Assembly: GCA_947453285.1 (NCBI GenBank)
Contig: CANGGA010000005.1
Location: 1-17,637 of the forward strand
Length of the DNA stretch: 17,637 bases
Direction of reading: 5' to 3'
DNA from: Microbacteriaceae bacterium
GTDB taxonomy: Bacteria; Actinomycetota; Actinomycetes; Actinomycetales; Microbacteriaceae
Positions 1-6,248 of this stretch are shown here, piece after piece; within the stretch, counting starts at the first letter, position 1; each line of letters starts with the position of its first letter. The notes beneath the pieces were generated by a model, which saw nothing but the letters and a program-made list of their open reading frames with translations, was not told the origin of the DNA and searched no databases. Position numbers and translations under genes: made by a program.

Positions 1-63
1 ATAGCTGAGTCCGAGAATGCCGAGCGTGATTACACCGACTGCGCTCTTAGTTGAATTCCTCAC
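1..63 (-). CDS. N-terminus of a small membrane or exported protein (partial)
   Basis: Reading the minus strand, a GTG at 63-61 overlaps the TGA stop of the upstream reductase (62-60), giving a classic GTGA coupling. The 21 visible codons begin (M)RNSTKSAVGVITLGILGL: a short basic stretch followed by a hydrophobic run, as expected for a signal peptide or membrane anchor. The gene runs off the window, so its function cannot be read. In many actinobacteria the gene after this type of ferric reductase-like protein encodes a small exported FMN-binding-domain protein, and that is my guess from context only. The overlap implies co-transcription and probably translational coupling with the reductase. 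Confidence 0.6.
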   Translation of the reverse strand, partial: MRNSTKSAVGVITLGILGLSY

Positions 64-1487
64 CAGGCAAACTCCTCTGCGTGAATTTGATAGTCAGGGG
101 TGCCGGCGGCCTTGAGGCTGCGCTCGACGGCGTGGGTCCAGGCAACCGGCCCACAGACGTAAATGTCAGAGTCTTTGACCTTAGGGGCCATCTGCAGCAA
201 GCGTTCTAGGTCGCTGCGACCGTGATCGTCGACATTGAGCCAGCTGGTGCCGGTGCCGCGCTTGCCTTCTAACACGTGCAATCTGAAGCCACGGCGGCGC
301 GCAATCTCACGGGTCTCTTCGAGCAGTGAAGCGTCGCCCTCATCGCGAACGCGATAGATGATTGTCACATCGCCCGGGCGTGCAGCTATCGATTCGGCAA
401 GTGCACGAATCGGCGGAATGCCGATTCCCGAAGCAATCAAAACCACGTTTTCGCGAGTGCGGCGATCTTCGGTGAAAACACCATACGGGCCTTCGAGCAT
501 TACGCGGGTTGCGGGTTTGATGTGTTGCAAAAGATTTGTGTCGTCGCCACGAGCACCAACAGTGAAGCGAACAAACTTGTCATTCGGTGCGGCAGAAATT
601 GAGAATGGGTGCGGTCTCCACCACTGCGAAAAGGTCAGAGGTCGAAGCATATAGAACTGGCCCGCTTCGCCACCGAGCTTCGCAATGTTCTTGCCGGTTA
701 CATAAATAGAAACCGTGTCGCTCGACTCGCGCTGAACTTTTGCAACTCGAGTAACGCTTAGCAAGCCACGGATGACCGGCTTGGCAACTCGGTACCAAAC
801 CACGTTGAAAAGTACGAAAAGGTAAAGCGATACCCAGTAGACAAGTGCAATTGGTTTTCCGGCGATGTCGCTGCCGGTTGAGAACTGGTGAGGAATCGCA
901 AGCAGCACAGATCCGTAAGCGAAGATGTGAATTAAATACCAAGCTTCGTAGGTGACCGCTTTGCGAGCAAAGTTCAACGAAGTCACGACAACGAGCACCA
1001 TCAAAACAAAAGCAAAGGTTGCGGTTAGCAAGTCGCCGATTGAGGTAATCATCGAGAAGAACTCGTCGATGATGTTTTTGCCGTCGGTGCGAGCATATTG
1101 AAGAACCGATGAACCGAAGTGTGCGATTACCAAATAGAGAATCGGTTTGCCGAGTTTCTTGTGAGCGATGGTTACTTTGTCGTGGCCGTAGTAGTGGTCT
1201 AGCCAGGGGATTCGAGCGATTAGAAGAATGTCGATGAGCAGAAGATCGGTTGCTATCAACGCGGTGAGGCGGTCGACTGCGCTAATGATTGAGCCCAGGT
1301 CGGTGATGCTCTTGAGGCCACCGTTAACCAAAAACATTGCGACGACGGCAACCACGCTCGCCCATCCGAGAATTTCAATGAAGTCTTGGCCGCGCTTTAG
1401 TTCGTGCCACTTTTTGATGCCAAGGCGAACGCGGGTCTTTGGCTGGGTCAGCATAAGAGCCGGGCGGGTGCCTTGCATTTCGGTCAT
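60..1487 (-). CDS. Ferric reductase-like transmembrane flavoprotein (ferredoxin/NADPH oxidoreductase family)
   Basis: A 475-residue membrane flavocytochrome-type oxidoreductase. Residues about 35-235 hold several hydrophobic segments of the ferric-reductase-like transmembrane domain, with candidate haem-ligand histidines at 109, 123, 187 and 200. The C-terminal half is a ferredoxin-NADP reductase module. RPHPFSIS at 291-298 is the FAD-binding motif, GPYG is at 333-336, the glycine-rich ASGIGIPPIRAL at 352-363 contacts NAD(P)H, and YVCGP at 443-447 is the usual C-terminal nucleotide motif. It should carry electrons from cytosolic NAD(P)H through FAD and haem across the membrane. The acceptor (ferric iron, oxygen or a partner flavoprotein) cannot be told from sequence. 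It overlaps the next gene by 4 bases, suggesting the partner receives the electrons. No strong Shine-Dalgarno sequence precedes the chosen ATG; the in-frame ATG at codon 4 is an alternative. Confidence 0.9.
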   Translation of the reverse strand: MTEMQGTRPALMLTQPKTRVRLGIKKWHELKRGQDFIEILGWASVVAVVAMFLVNGGLKSITDLGSIISAVDRLTALIATDLLLIDILLIARIPWLDHYYGHDKVTIAHKKLGKPILYLVIAHFGSSVLQYARTDGKNIIDEFFSMITSIGDLLTATFAFVLMVLVVVTSLNFARKAVTYEAWYLIHIFAYGSVLLAIPHQFSTGSDIAGKPIALVYWVSLYLFVLFNVVWYRVAKPVIRGLLSVTRVAKVQRESSDTVSIYVTGKNIAKLGGEAGQFYMLRPLTFSQWWRPHPFSISAAPNDKFVRFTVGARGDDTNLLQHIKPATRVMLEGPYGVFTEDRRTRENVVLIASGIGIPPIRALAESIAARPGDVTIIYRVRDEGDASLLEETREIARRRGFRLHVLEGKRGTGTSWLNVDDHGRSDLERLLQMAPKVKDSDIYVCGPVAWTHAVERSLKAAGTPDYQIHAEEFAW

Positions 1488-1561
1488 GGGGCCAGTCTGT
1501 TTGGCTTGCTTGTGAGTTGTCTGGGAACAAGCAGTATGTCGCCTGTTATTTGTTCAAGGTC

Positions 1562-1567
1562 TATTCT
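1562..1567 (+). promoter_or_regulatory. Putative -10 element for a leaderless transcript (alpha/beta hydrolase)
   Basis: TATTCT followed by six bases and then ATG at 1574. A -10 hexamer normally lies 6-7 bases before the transcription start, so the mRNA would begin at or next to the start codon. No Shine-Dalgarno sequence lies before this ATG. No convincing -35 element is seen. Confidence 0.5.
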
Positions 1568-1573
1568 TAGCCC

Positions 1574-2437
1574 ATGACCGCCTTGCCTCTTGTAAGAACA
1601 TTCACCGATGCCTCTGGCATCGAAATCACCTTCTATGAATGGCCTGTTGCTAAGCCCAAAGCCGCCATCCAGTTGGTTCACGGCCTGGGCGAGCATGCTC
1701 GTCGCTATGACCACGTAGCCGCCGAGCTAAATCGTCACGGTTACTCGGTTTATGCCGATGACCACCGCGGTCACGGCCAGACCGGCGCCTCGATGATTGC
1801 CGCGCACCTGACCAAGCAAATGGGTCAACTTGGCACCGGCGGAATGCGCGCCACCATAAACCAAATTCACGAACTGACTGACCTCATTCACATCGAGAAC
1901 CCAGGTGTCGAGCTGTTTCTGTTTGGGCACTCACTCGGCGCGATGATCAGCCAAAAGCTGCTGAACCAGCACTCAGGCGACTACCGTGGCGTGATTCTAA
2001 GCGGTTCGACCCTGATGGTGCCTGGCATCGCCAAGACCGACGGGTTCAACAAGCGCTGGAAGAATACGCCAAACGCAAGCGGCAAAGAGTGGCTGGCCAG
2101 CGACGAGTCGGTTGGTCGCGCGTTTATGGCAGACCCACTGTGTTTTCCCGAGTCGGCAGCTAAGGCGTTTGGGCTAATGAACGCCGCGGTCTTGAGTGGT
2201 GTTCCGAGCCGCAAGATCGATGCAGACAAACCGATTCTGATTTTCACGGGGAGCGAAGACCCGATTGGTGCAGAACGAGGCAACAAGATGCTGATGAATG
2301 CATACCGTCGCGCTGGCGTTCACGATGTGACCCTCATTGTTTATGAGGGAATGCGCCACGAAACCCTCAACGACGTGAACCAGGATGAAGTCTTGGCAGA
2401 CATCCTTGCCTGGTTAGAAGAGTCGCTCGAAGGCTAG
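1574..2437 (+). CDS. Alpha/beta hydrolase, monoacylglycerol lipase-like
   Basis: A 287-residue soluble serine hydrolase of the Hydrolase_4 / lysophospholipase family. HGLG at 36-39 forms the oxyanion-hole turn, and DDHRGHGQT at 62-70 is the typical segment of monoacylglycerol lipases. GHSLG at 118-122 carries the nucleophile Ser120, Asp229 sits in GSEDP, and His262 in GMRHE completes the triad. It probably hydrolyses glycerol monoesters or lysophospholipids, but the substrate is not fixed by sequence. No signal peptide is seen, so it acts in the cytoplasm. It is divergent from the ferric reductase gene with 86 bases between them, and its TAG stop lies in a CTAG shared with the stop of the convergent GNAT gene. 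Length is normal for the family. Confidence 0.92.
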   Translation: MTALPLVRTFTDASGIEITFYEWPVAKPKAAIQLVHGLGEHARRYDHVAAELNRHGYSVYADDHRGHGQTGASMIAAHLTKQMGQLGTGGMRATINQIHELTDLIHIENPGVELFLFGHSLGAMISQKLLNQHSGDYRGVILSGSTLMVPGIAKTDGFNKRWKNTPNASGKEWLASDESVGRAFMADPLCFPESAAKAFGLMNAAVLSGVPSRKIDADKPILIFTGSEDPIGAERGNKMLMNAYRRAGVHDVTLIVYEGMRHETLNDVNQDEVLADILAWLEESLEG

Positions 2438-2763
2438 TCTTTGGGTTTAATTTGGCAGGCAGCTTCGGCCTGATCGATTGGGTTGAGCAGCAGGTCTTGA
2501 ACCTCAGGGTGCGTTTCAAAATATTTGACAACATAGGGGCAAACCGGAACGACCTTTTCGTCGAAGTTTTCGCGAATGTCTGCGAGTGAATCGCGGACCA
2601 AGATTGCCGCAAGGCTCTTGCCTCGATGTTCAGGGTTTACCTCTGTGTGAACCAGGTGCAACTCGCCGTCGCGAGCAACATAGTCAGAGTGCCCGACCTT
2701 TTCGCCATCTAGCCAGATCTCGTGGCGCTTCAACTCGGGGTTGTGAATTACTTCGGTGCTCAT
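2434..2763 (-). CDS. Small GNAT-fold N-acetyltransferase (YidJ/NATD1-like)
   Basis: A 109-residue protein of the short GCN5-related acetyltransferase family (Acetyltransf_CG type). Visible signatures are HTEVNPEHRGKSLAAILV at 39-56, the cofactor-binding strand-loop-helix, and the ending VVPVCPYVVKYFETHPEVQ at 71-89, which closely follows the family pattern of a proline-cysteine-proline turn then a helix ending in HPE. The substrate of these proteins is generally unknown. I chose the ATG at 2763 rather than the upstream in-frame ATG at 2853. The family begins near here, a purine-rich AAGAAAGAG sits a suitable distance before it, and the longer form would run deep into the divergent methyltransferase gene. 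The stop codon overlaps the hydrolase stop tail to tail. Confidence 0.85.
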   Translation of the reverse strand: MSTEVIHNPELKRHEIWLDGEKVGHSDYVARDGELHLVHTEVNPEHRGKSLAAILVRDSLADIRENFDEKVVPVCPYVVKYFETHPEVQDLLLNPIDQAEAACQIKPKD

Positions 2764-2768
2764 GCTGT

Positions 2769-2774
2769 TAATCT
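2769..2774 (+). promoter_or_regulatory. Putative -10 element for a leaderless transcript (DNA methyltransferase)
   Basis: TAATCT, then seven bases, then GTG at 2782. There is no Shine-Dalgarno sequence before this GTG. The element overlaps, on the opposite strand, the purine-rich ribosome-binding site of the GNAT gene, so the two divergent genes share a few bases of control sequence. Confidence 0.45.
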
Positions 2775-2781
2775 CTTTCTT

Positions 2782-3621
2782 GTGCCAGCAAACAAGTTGT
2801 TCTTCGGAGATAACCTCTCTCATCTGAACTCTATTGCAGATGGCTCTGTTCAACTGGTCTACATCGACCCACCGTTTAACACCGGCCGCAGGCAGACCCG
2901 AGGCAAGTCAGAGACTAGCCGCGTTGAGTCGGGCGGCCGCGTTGGCTTCAAAGGGCAACAGTATGAAATCATCCGTGAGACCGTGCTCAGCTATGACGAC
3001 GAGTTTGCCGACTACTGGAGTTTTCTAGAACCGCGACTCGAGCAGGCCTGGCGAGTTCTCAATGAAACCGGCACTCTGTATTTGCATCTCGACTATCGCG
3101 AGTCGCACTATGCCAAAGTTTTGCTCGATGCACTTTTTGGTCGCGACTGTTTTTTGAACGAAATCATTTGGGCATATGACTACGGCGGCAAGGCAAAGAA
3201 TCGTTGGCCCTCGAAGCACGACACCATTTTGGTGTATGTGAAAGACCCGAAGAAATACTTTTTCGACAACGCCGAAGTAGATCGTGAGCCATACATGGCG
3301 CCCGGATTAGTGACGCCTGAAAAAGTTGCACTCGGCAAACTGCCAACCGATGTTTGGTGGCACACGATTGTTTCGCCAACCGGAAAAGAGAAGACGGGCT
3401 ACCCGACACAGAAACCCGAAGGCATCTTGCGTCGAATCATCCAGGCCTCATCGAAACCGGGCGATCTAGTGCTCGACTTCTTCGCCGGTTCGGGCACAAC
3501 CGGTGCGGTTGCGGCTGCGCTCGGCAGAAACTTTATTCTTGTCGACCAGAATCCCGAGTCAATCGAAGTGATTACATCGAGATTGAATAAAGCCGGCGTT
3601 GCTTTCGATCTAGTGAAGTAA
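2782..3621 (+). CDS. Solitary site-specific DNA methyltransferase, beta class (N6-adenine or N4-cytosine)
   Basis: A 279-residue S-adenosylmethionine-dependent DNA methyltransferase. The catalytic motif IV, DPPFNTG at 29-35, lies near the N-terminus. The AdoMet-binding motif I, DFFAGSGTTG at 232-241, lies near the C-terminus, preceded by the usual YPTQKPE at 207-213. The order IV then I defines the beta class (HinfI, CcrM and type III Mod relatives). The motif is DPPF rather than DPPY, an accepted variant. The segment between (about 130-200) should read the target, which I cannot predict. No restriction enzyme or specificity subunit lies nearby, so it looks like an orphan methylase with a regulatory or protective role. 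An in-frame ATG at 2722 would add 20 residues, but these read back through the GNAT start. The GTG at 2782, starting MPANKLFFGDNL, matches the family start. Its last 50 bases overlap thiP on the other strand. Confidence 0.88.
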   Translation: MPANKLFFGDNLSHLNSIADGSVQLVYIDPPFNTGRRQTRGKSETSRVESGGRVGFKGQQYEIIRETVLSYDDEFADYWSFLEPRLEQAWRVLNETGTLYLHLDYRESHYAKVLLDALFGRDCFLNEIIWAYDYGGKAKNRWPSKHDTILVYVKDPKKYFFDNAEVDREPYMAPGLVTPEKVALGKLPTDVWWHTIVSPTGKEKTGYPTQKPEGILRRIIQASSKPGDLVLDFFAGSGTTGAVAAALGRNFILVDQNPESIEVITSRLNKAGVAFDLVK

Positions 3622-5113
3622 CTGCGACCACGGCAAACGACAGCAAGATAATCAGCGATGCAGCTGCCATCGCCATTCCGTAGTTTTCACCACCCGGACG
3701 ACTAATCAAGCGATAAAGAACAACCGGAAGAGTGGATTGGTTTCCGTAGCTGAGCAAAGACGCCGCACCAAACTCACCAATTGAAATCAGATAGGCGAAT
3801 GCAATCGAATTGCGCAGCGGCCCGATGATGACCGGCAGTTGAATTTGCCACCAGGTCTGCCAACGGTTTGCCCCTGCGTTGCTTGCCGCCTCAATGAGCT
3901 CTATCGGAATCAGGTCGTGGGCGCCAATCATTTGCTGAACCACAAGCGGAATCGCCAACACCGCCTGAACGATAGGCACCACCAACCAGGCGTATTCATA
4001 AGGAAACAGGCCAGAGCCGAACGAAACCAAGAACCCGAAACCGAGCAAGACACTCGAGATGCCAAGCGGCAGAACGAACCAGAAGTGCATCCAGCGGTGT
4101 CGGTGGCCTAGGCGTGCGACCAGAGTGCCTACGACCACCGCGATGAAGGCGGCGACGGTCGCGTTTCTAAGCGAGTTAGCCAAAGACTGCCAAACCGAAA
4201 TATCAAGGATGTCGCGTGCACCAAGCGATGCCAGATTGCTTAGGTTCTCGATGGTCAGACCATTAATGAGTATCGAGGCGATGGGAACTACAAAAAATGC
4301 AACCACGAAGGTTAGCAACGCCAAAACCGAACGCTTGCTTGCCCGTTTTATGGGGCTATACATTTCGGCCGAACTGTTTTCGATTCTGGTCGGCTTAGAC
4401 AGCGAAAATGCCAAGACCGTGATTGCTGTTTGAATGAGAGCGAGTGCGCCTACCAAATTCAAGTTCAGGCGATTGTTGAGTGCAAAGTAGATCATCGTTT
4501 CGATTGACTCGAATCTGCTGCCACCGAAAACCAAAACGATTCCGAAGCTGGTAACGCAATAGAGAAATACCAAAACCGATGCGTTAAAAATCGCAGATCG
4601 AAGAATCGGCAAATGAACCCGACGGATTGTGCCAAAGGTTGAAGCGCCATCGATTTGCGCCGATGAATCGAGGTTTGAATCAATCGAGCCCCATACGCTG
4701 CCAACCATTCGCACGATTACCGAAATGTTAAGAAAGGCATTGGCTATCAGAATCGCGAGCCAACCCGGTAGCGATCTGATTGGCTGAAGAGCGATTGCAA
4801 CCACAATCGTTGGCAAGACAAAAGGCACAGCCAACAAACTGCGCATCATTTTCGAACCGAAGAAACTGCGGCGATACAGCACGAACGCCATCGGCAGGCC
4901 AATCGCGAGACAGATTGCCACCGATGCGATTGCCTGCCAAAGGGTAAACCAAACGACGGGGCCTACCTCAGGTGCGAAGATGGCCGAAAGCGAGTTGGCT
5001 GAAATCGCGCGACTGAGAATTCGGGCAAGCGGAAAATAGAAGAACAGGCCCATGAATACGAATGGGCCAACCCAAGCTATTGCGCGAAGAGCTCTGCCCA
5101 TGCCTTTAACCAT
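3572..5113 (-). CDS. thiP: Thiamine ABC transporter permease ThiP
   Basis: A 513-residue fused double permease of the iron/thiamine type. Two homologous halves of about six membrane segments each are joined near residues 240-265. Each half has the EAA-type loop that docks the ATPase: SSAQIDGASTFGTIRRVHLP around 150-169 and IEAASNAGANRWQTWWQIQ around 407-425. Alone, this architecture would also fit ferric-iron permeases (FbpB). The upstream ThiB and TPP riboswitch make thiamine or a phosphorylated form the substrate. It forms the membrane channel for ThiB-delivered ligand. The start overlaps thiB by 37 bases; the ATG at 5101 (25-base overlap) is an alternative, and neither has a good ribosome-binding site. 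No thiQ ATPase gene follows, because the next gene is the convergent methyltransferase, which overlaps this one by 50 bases. Confidence 0.9.
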   Translation of the reverse strand: MVKGMGRALRAIAWVGPFVFMGLFFYFPLARILSRAISANSLSAIFAPEVGPVVWFTLWQAIASVAICLAIGLPMAFVLYRRSFFGSKMMRSLLAVPFVLPTIVVAIALQPIRSLPGWLAILIANAFLNISVIVRMVGSVWGSIDSNLDSSAQIDGASTFGTIRRVHLPILRSAIFNASVLVFLYCVTSFGIVLVFGGSRFESIETMIYFALNNRLNLNLVGALALIQTAITVLAFSLSKPTRIENSSAEMYSPIKRASKRSVLALLTFVVAFFVVPIASILINGLTIENLSNLASLGARDILDISVWQSLANSLRNATVAAFIAVVVGTLVARLGHRHRWMHFWFVLPLGISSVLLGFGFLVSFGSGLFPYEYAWLVVPIVQAVLAIPLVVQQMIGAHDLIPIELIEAASNAGANRWQTWWQIQLPVIIGPLRNSIAFAYLISIGEFGAASLLSYGNQSTLPVVLYRLISRPGGENYGMAMAAASLIILLSFAVVAVTSLDRKQRRLYSISM

Positions 5114-6060
5114 TCATCGCGCTTAGCGTTAACATCGAGTTCGCCACCCACTGGCACTGGAGCCATCGGGGCAAACTGAGCCCACGAGTCAGGCAGAGCG
5201 GTGCCAGAGACCACCGGATAGACATACATCGAACCTGGCAGCGAAGCCTGGAATTCTGCAGATTGCAAGAACTTCACGAAGAGCTTTGCGAAGGCCTTAT
5301 TCTTCGAGCCAGCAAGCACGCCGGCATATTCGGTTTGCCGATAGCAGCTATCTAGCAGCGCCTCGGTTTGGCTCTCGCCGTTCTCGCGAACTTCATCGGC
5401 AGGCGAAGATGAGTAGCTCAAAACGATTGGGTAGTTGCCCTTGCCGCTTGAACCGCTGAAGTCTGTGTAATAAGCGTCTTCCCAACCGGCAACAACTTTA
5501 ACGTTGTTGTTCTTGAGTGCCTGCCAATATGCCTGCCAACCTTTTTCACCAAATACCGAAACGGTTGCGGCTAAGAAGCCGAGCCCGGTCGATGAAGTGC
5601 TTGGGTTTTCAAGAACGGTAAGGCCATCGAATGCCGGCTTGATCAGATCTTTGATTGACGCTGGCGCAGCTTGCTCGTGATTTGCGAACCAGGTCTTGTC
5701 GTAGTTCATGCAAACGTCACCGTAGTCAATCGCGGTGAGCTCGCCATCGATGATTTTGTTTTCGGAGGCAACACCGGCGAAGGTGTTGTCGATTCCATAA
5801 ACGGCGTCGCCGATTGGGGCATCCTTGGTTAGAACTAGCTTGTTGGTCATCGCCCCGGCGTCGCCGGCTTTCAACAAGTGAACAACTACACCTGTTTGTT
5901 TAGTGAACGATGCAAGCAACTCTTTAGAGATCGAAACGCTGTCGTGAACGACCACGGTCAGTTCTGAAGCCTGGCTCGATGAAGTTGCACATGCGGTAAG
6001 TGAAACGGCGGTAATGATTGTTGCTGCAAAAATCGCAGCGGCTTTGATTAGCTTTTGCAC
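5077..6060 (-). CDS. thiB: Thiamine-binding lipoprotein ThiB (TbpA-type)
   Basis: A 327-residue extracellular solute-binding lipoprotein. A hydrophobic signal of about 20 residues ends in the lipobox LTAC, with Cys24 as the lipidated residue. The body follows E. coli TbpA/ThiB closely in order: AVYGIDNTF near 87-95, DYGDVCMNYDK at 112-122, NPSTSSTGLGFL near 152-163, the AGWEDAYYTDF segment at 191-201 and VLSYSSSPA at 213-221. From memory of the E. coli structure, the Trp and Tyr in the last two segments stack on thiamine. The start is the GTG at 6060, which gives a proper signal peptide and has AGAAAGGG before it. The longer reading frame from 6195 would translate the riboswitch and is rejected. 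It is the first gene of a riboswitch-controlled operon with thiP. Confidence 0.93.
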   Translation of the reverse strand: MQKLIKAAAIFAATIITAVSLTACATSSSQASELTVVVHDSVSISKELLASFTKQTGVVVHLLKAGDAGAMTNKLVLTKDAPIGDAVYGIDNTFAGVASENKIIDGELTAIDYGDVCMNYDKTWFANHEQAAPASIKDLIKPAFDGLTVLENPSTSSTGLGFLAATVSVFGEKGWQAYWQALKNNNVKVVAGWEDAYYTDFSGSSGKGNYPIVLSYSSSPADEVRENGESQTEALLDSCYRQTEYAGVLAGSKNKAFAKLFVKFLQSAEFQASLPGSMYVYPVVSGTALPDSWAQFAPMAPVPVGGELDVNAKRDEWLKAWAELFAQ

Positions 6061-6064
6061 TTTC

Positions 6065-6088
6065 GTGCCCTTTCTGTCGAATGGGCAC
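6065..6088 (-). promoter_or_regulatory. Hairpin covering the thiB ribosome-binding site (proposed expression platform)
   Basis: On the minus strand GTGCCC (6088-6083) can pair perfectly with GGGCAC (6070-6065). The second arm contains the last three G residues of the Shine-Dalgarno sequence AGAAAGGG (6075-6068), seven bases before the thiB GTG. Folding this six-pair stem would hide the ribosome-binding site. It lies directly 3' of the TPP aptamer, where a translational control element belongs. The role is inferred from base pairing only. Confidence 0.6.
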
Positions 6089-6097
6089 GGGTTAGAG

Positions 6098-6192
6098 GTC
6101 CTCCCTGCGCTGGCATTACCCAAATCAGGTTTGACGGTCGAAGACGAACTAGTCTTCCTCTCAGATCGGTTGCACCGAACTCCCGTGTATCT
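6098..6192 (-). promoter_or_regulatory. TPP riboswitch (THI element) upstream of thiB-thiP
   Basis: All the conserved blocks of the thiamine pyrophosphate aptamer appear in order on the minus strand. ACACGGGAG lies at 6188-6180 and a small hairpin TCGGT-GCA-ACCGA follows. CTGAGA lies at 6164-6159, then an optional stem GAAGAC/GTCTTC. ACCTGAT lies at 6130-6124, GGTAATGCCAGCG at 6120-6108 and GGGAGG at 6105-6100. The helix joining the 5' block to the three-way junction can form between ACGG (6186-6183) and CCGT (6137-6134). TPP binding is expected to lower expression of the downstream thiamine uptake genes. Exact ends are approximate. Confidence 0.96.
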
Positions 6193-6194
6193 CA

Positions 6195-6200
6195 ATGGTA
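6195..6200 (-). promoter_or_regulatory. Possible -10 element for the thi riboswitch transcript
   Basis: TACCAT on the minus strand lies six to seven bases before the 5' edge of the TPP aptamer, matching TANNNT and a transcription start near 6188. A promoter here would have its upstream part inside the terminator of the drug exporter gene. No -35 match is seen, so this is tentative. Confidence 0.3.
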
Positions 6201-6203
6201 AAC

Positions 6204-6234
6204 GAAAACCCCCAGCACATGGCCAGGGGTTTTC
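6204..6234 (-). terminator. Rho-independent terminator of the DHA2 exporter gene
   Basis: A perfect nine-base inverted repeat, GAAAACCCC and GGGGTTTTC, encloses a 13-base loop and is followed on the minus strand by GTTT. It begins about 15 bases after the exporter stop codon and ends just before the thiamine riboswitch, so it separates the two transcription units. Confidence 0.85.
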
Positions 6235-6248
6235 GATGAAACGATTGT

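Noticed and set aside
580..942. Several 60-160 codon frames antisense to or out of phase with larger genes across the window
   Set aside because: Each lies wholly within a well-supported gene, lacks recognisable motifs and has amino-acid composition typical of a shadow frame.
1525..1555. GAACAA...TTGTTC inverted repeat between the ferric reductase and hydrolase genes, considered as an iron-regulator box
   Set aside because: It does not resemble the 19-base DtxR/IdeR palindrome, the arms are only six bases, and the 19-base gap makes chance likely.
2722..2781. Methyltransferase start at the ATG at 2722
   Set aside because: The additional 20 residues lie inside the GNAT coding sequence and have no family support, while the GTG at 2782 fits both the protein family and the -10 spacing.
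3572..5113. Ferric-iron permease (FbpB) identity for the double permease
   Set aside because: The partner binding protein matches ThiB and the operon is led by a TPP riboswitch, so thiamine is the better assignment.
5077..6195. A longer thiB reading frame beginning at 6195 with 45 extra residues
   Set aside because: The extra residues are a translation of the TPP riboswitch. The GTG at 6060 gives a proper lipoprotein signal peptide and has a ribosome-binding site.
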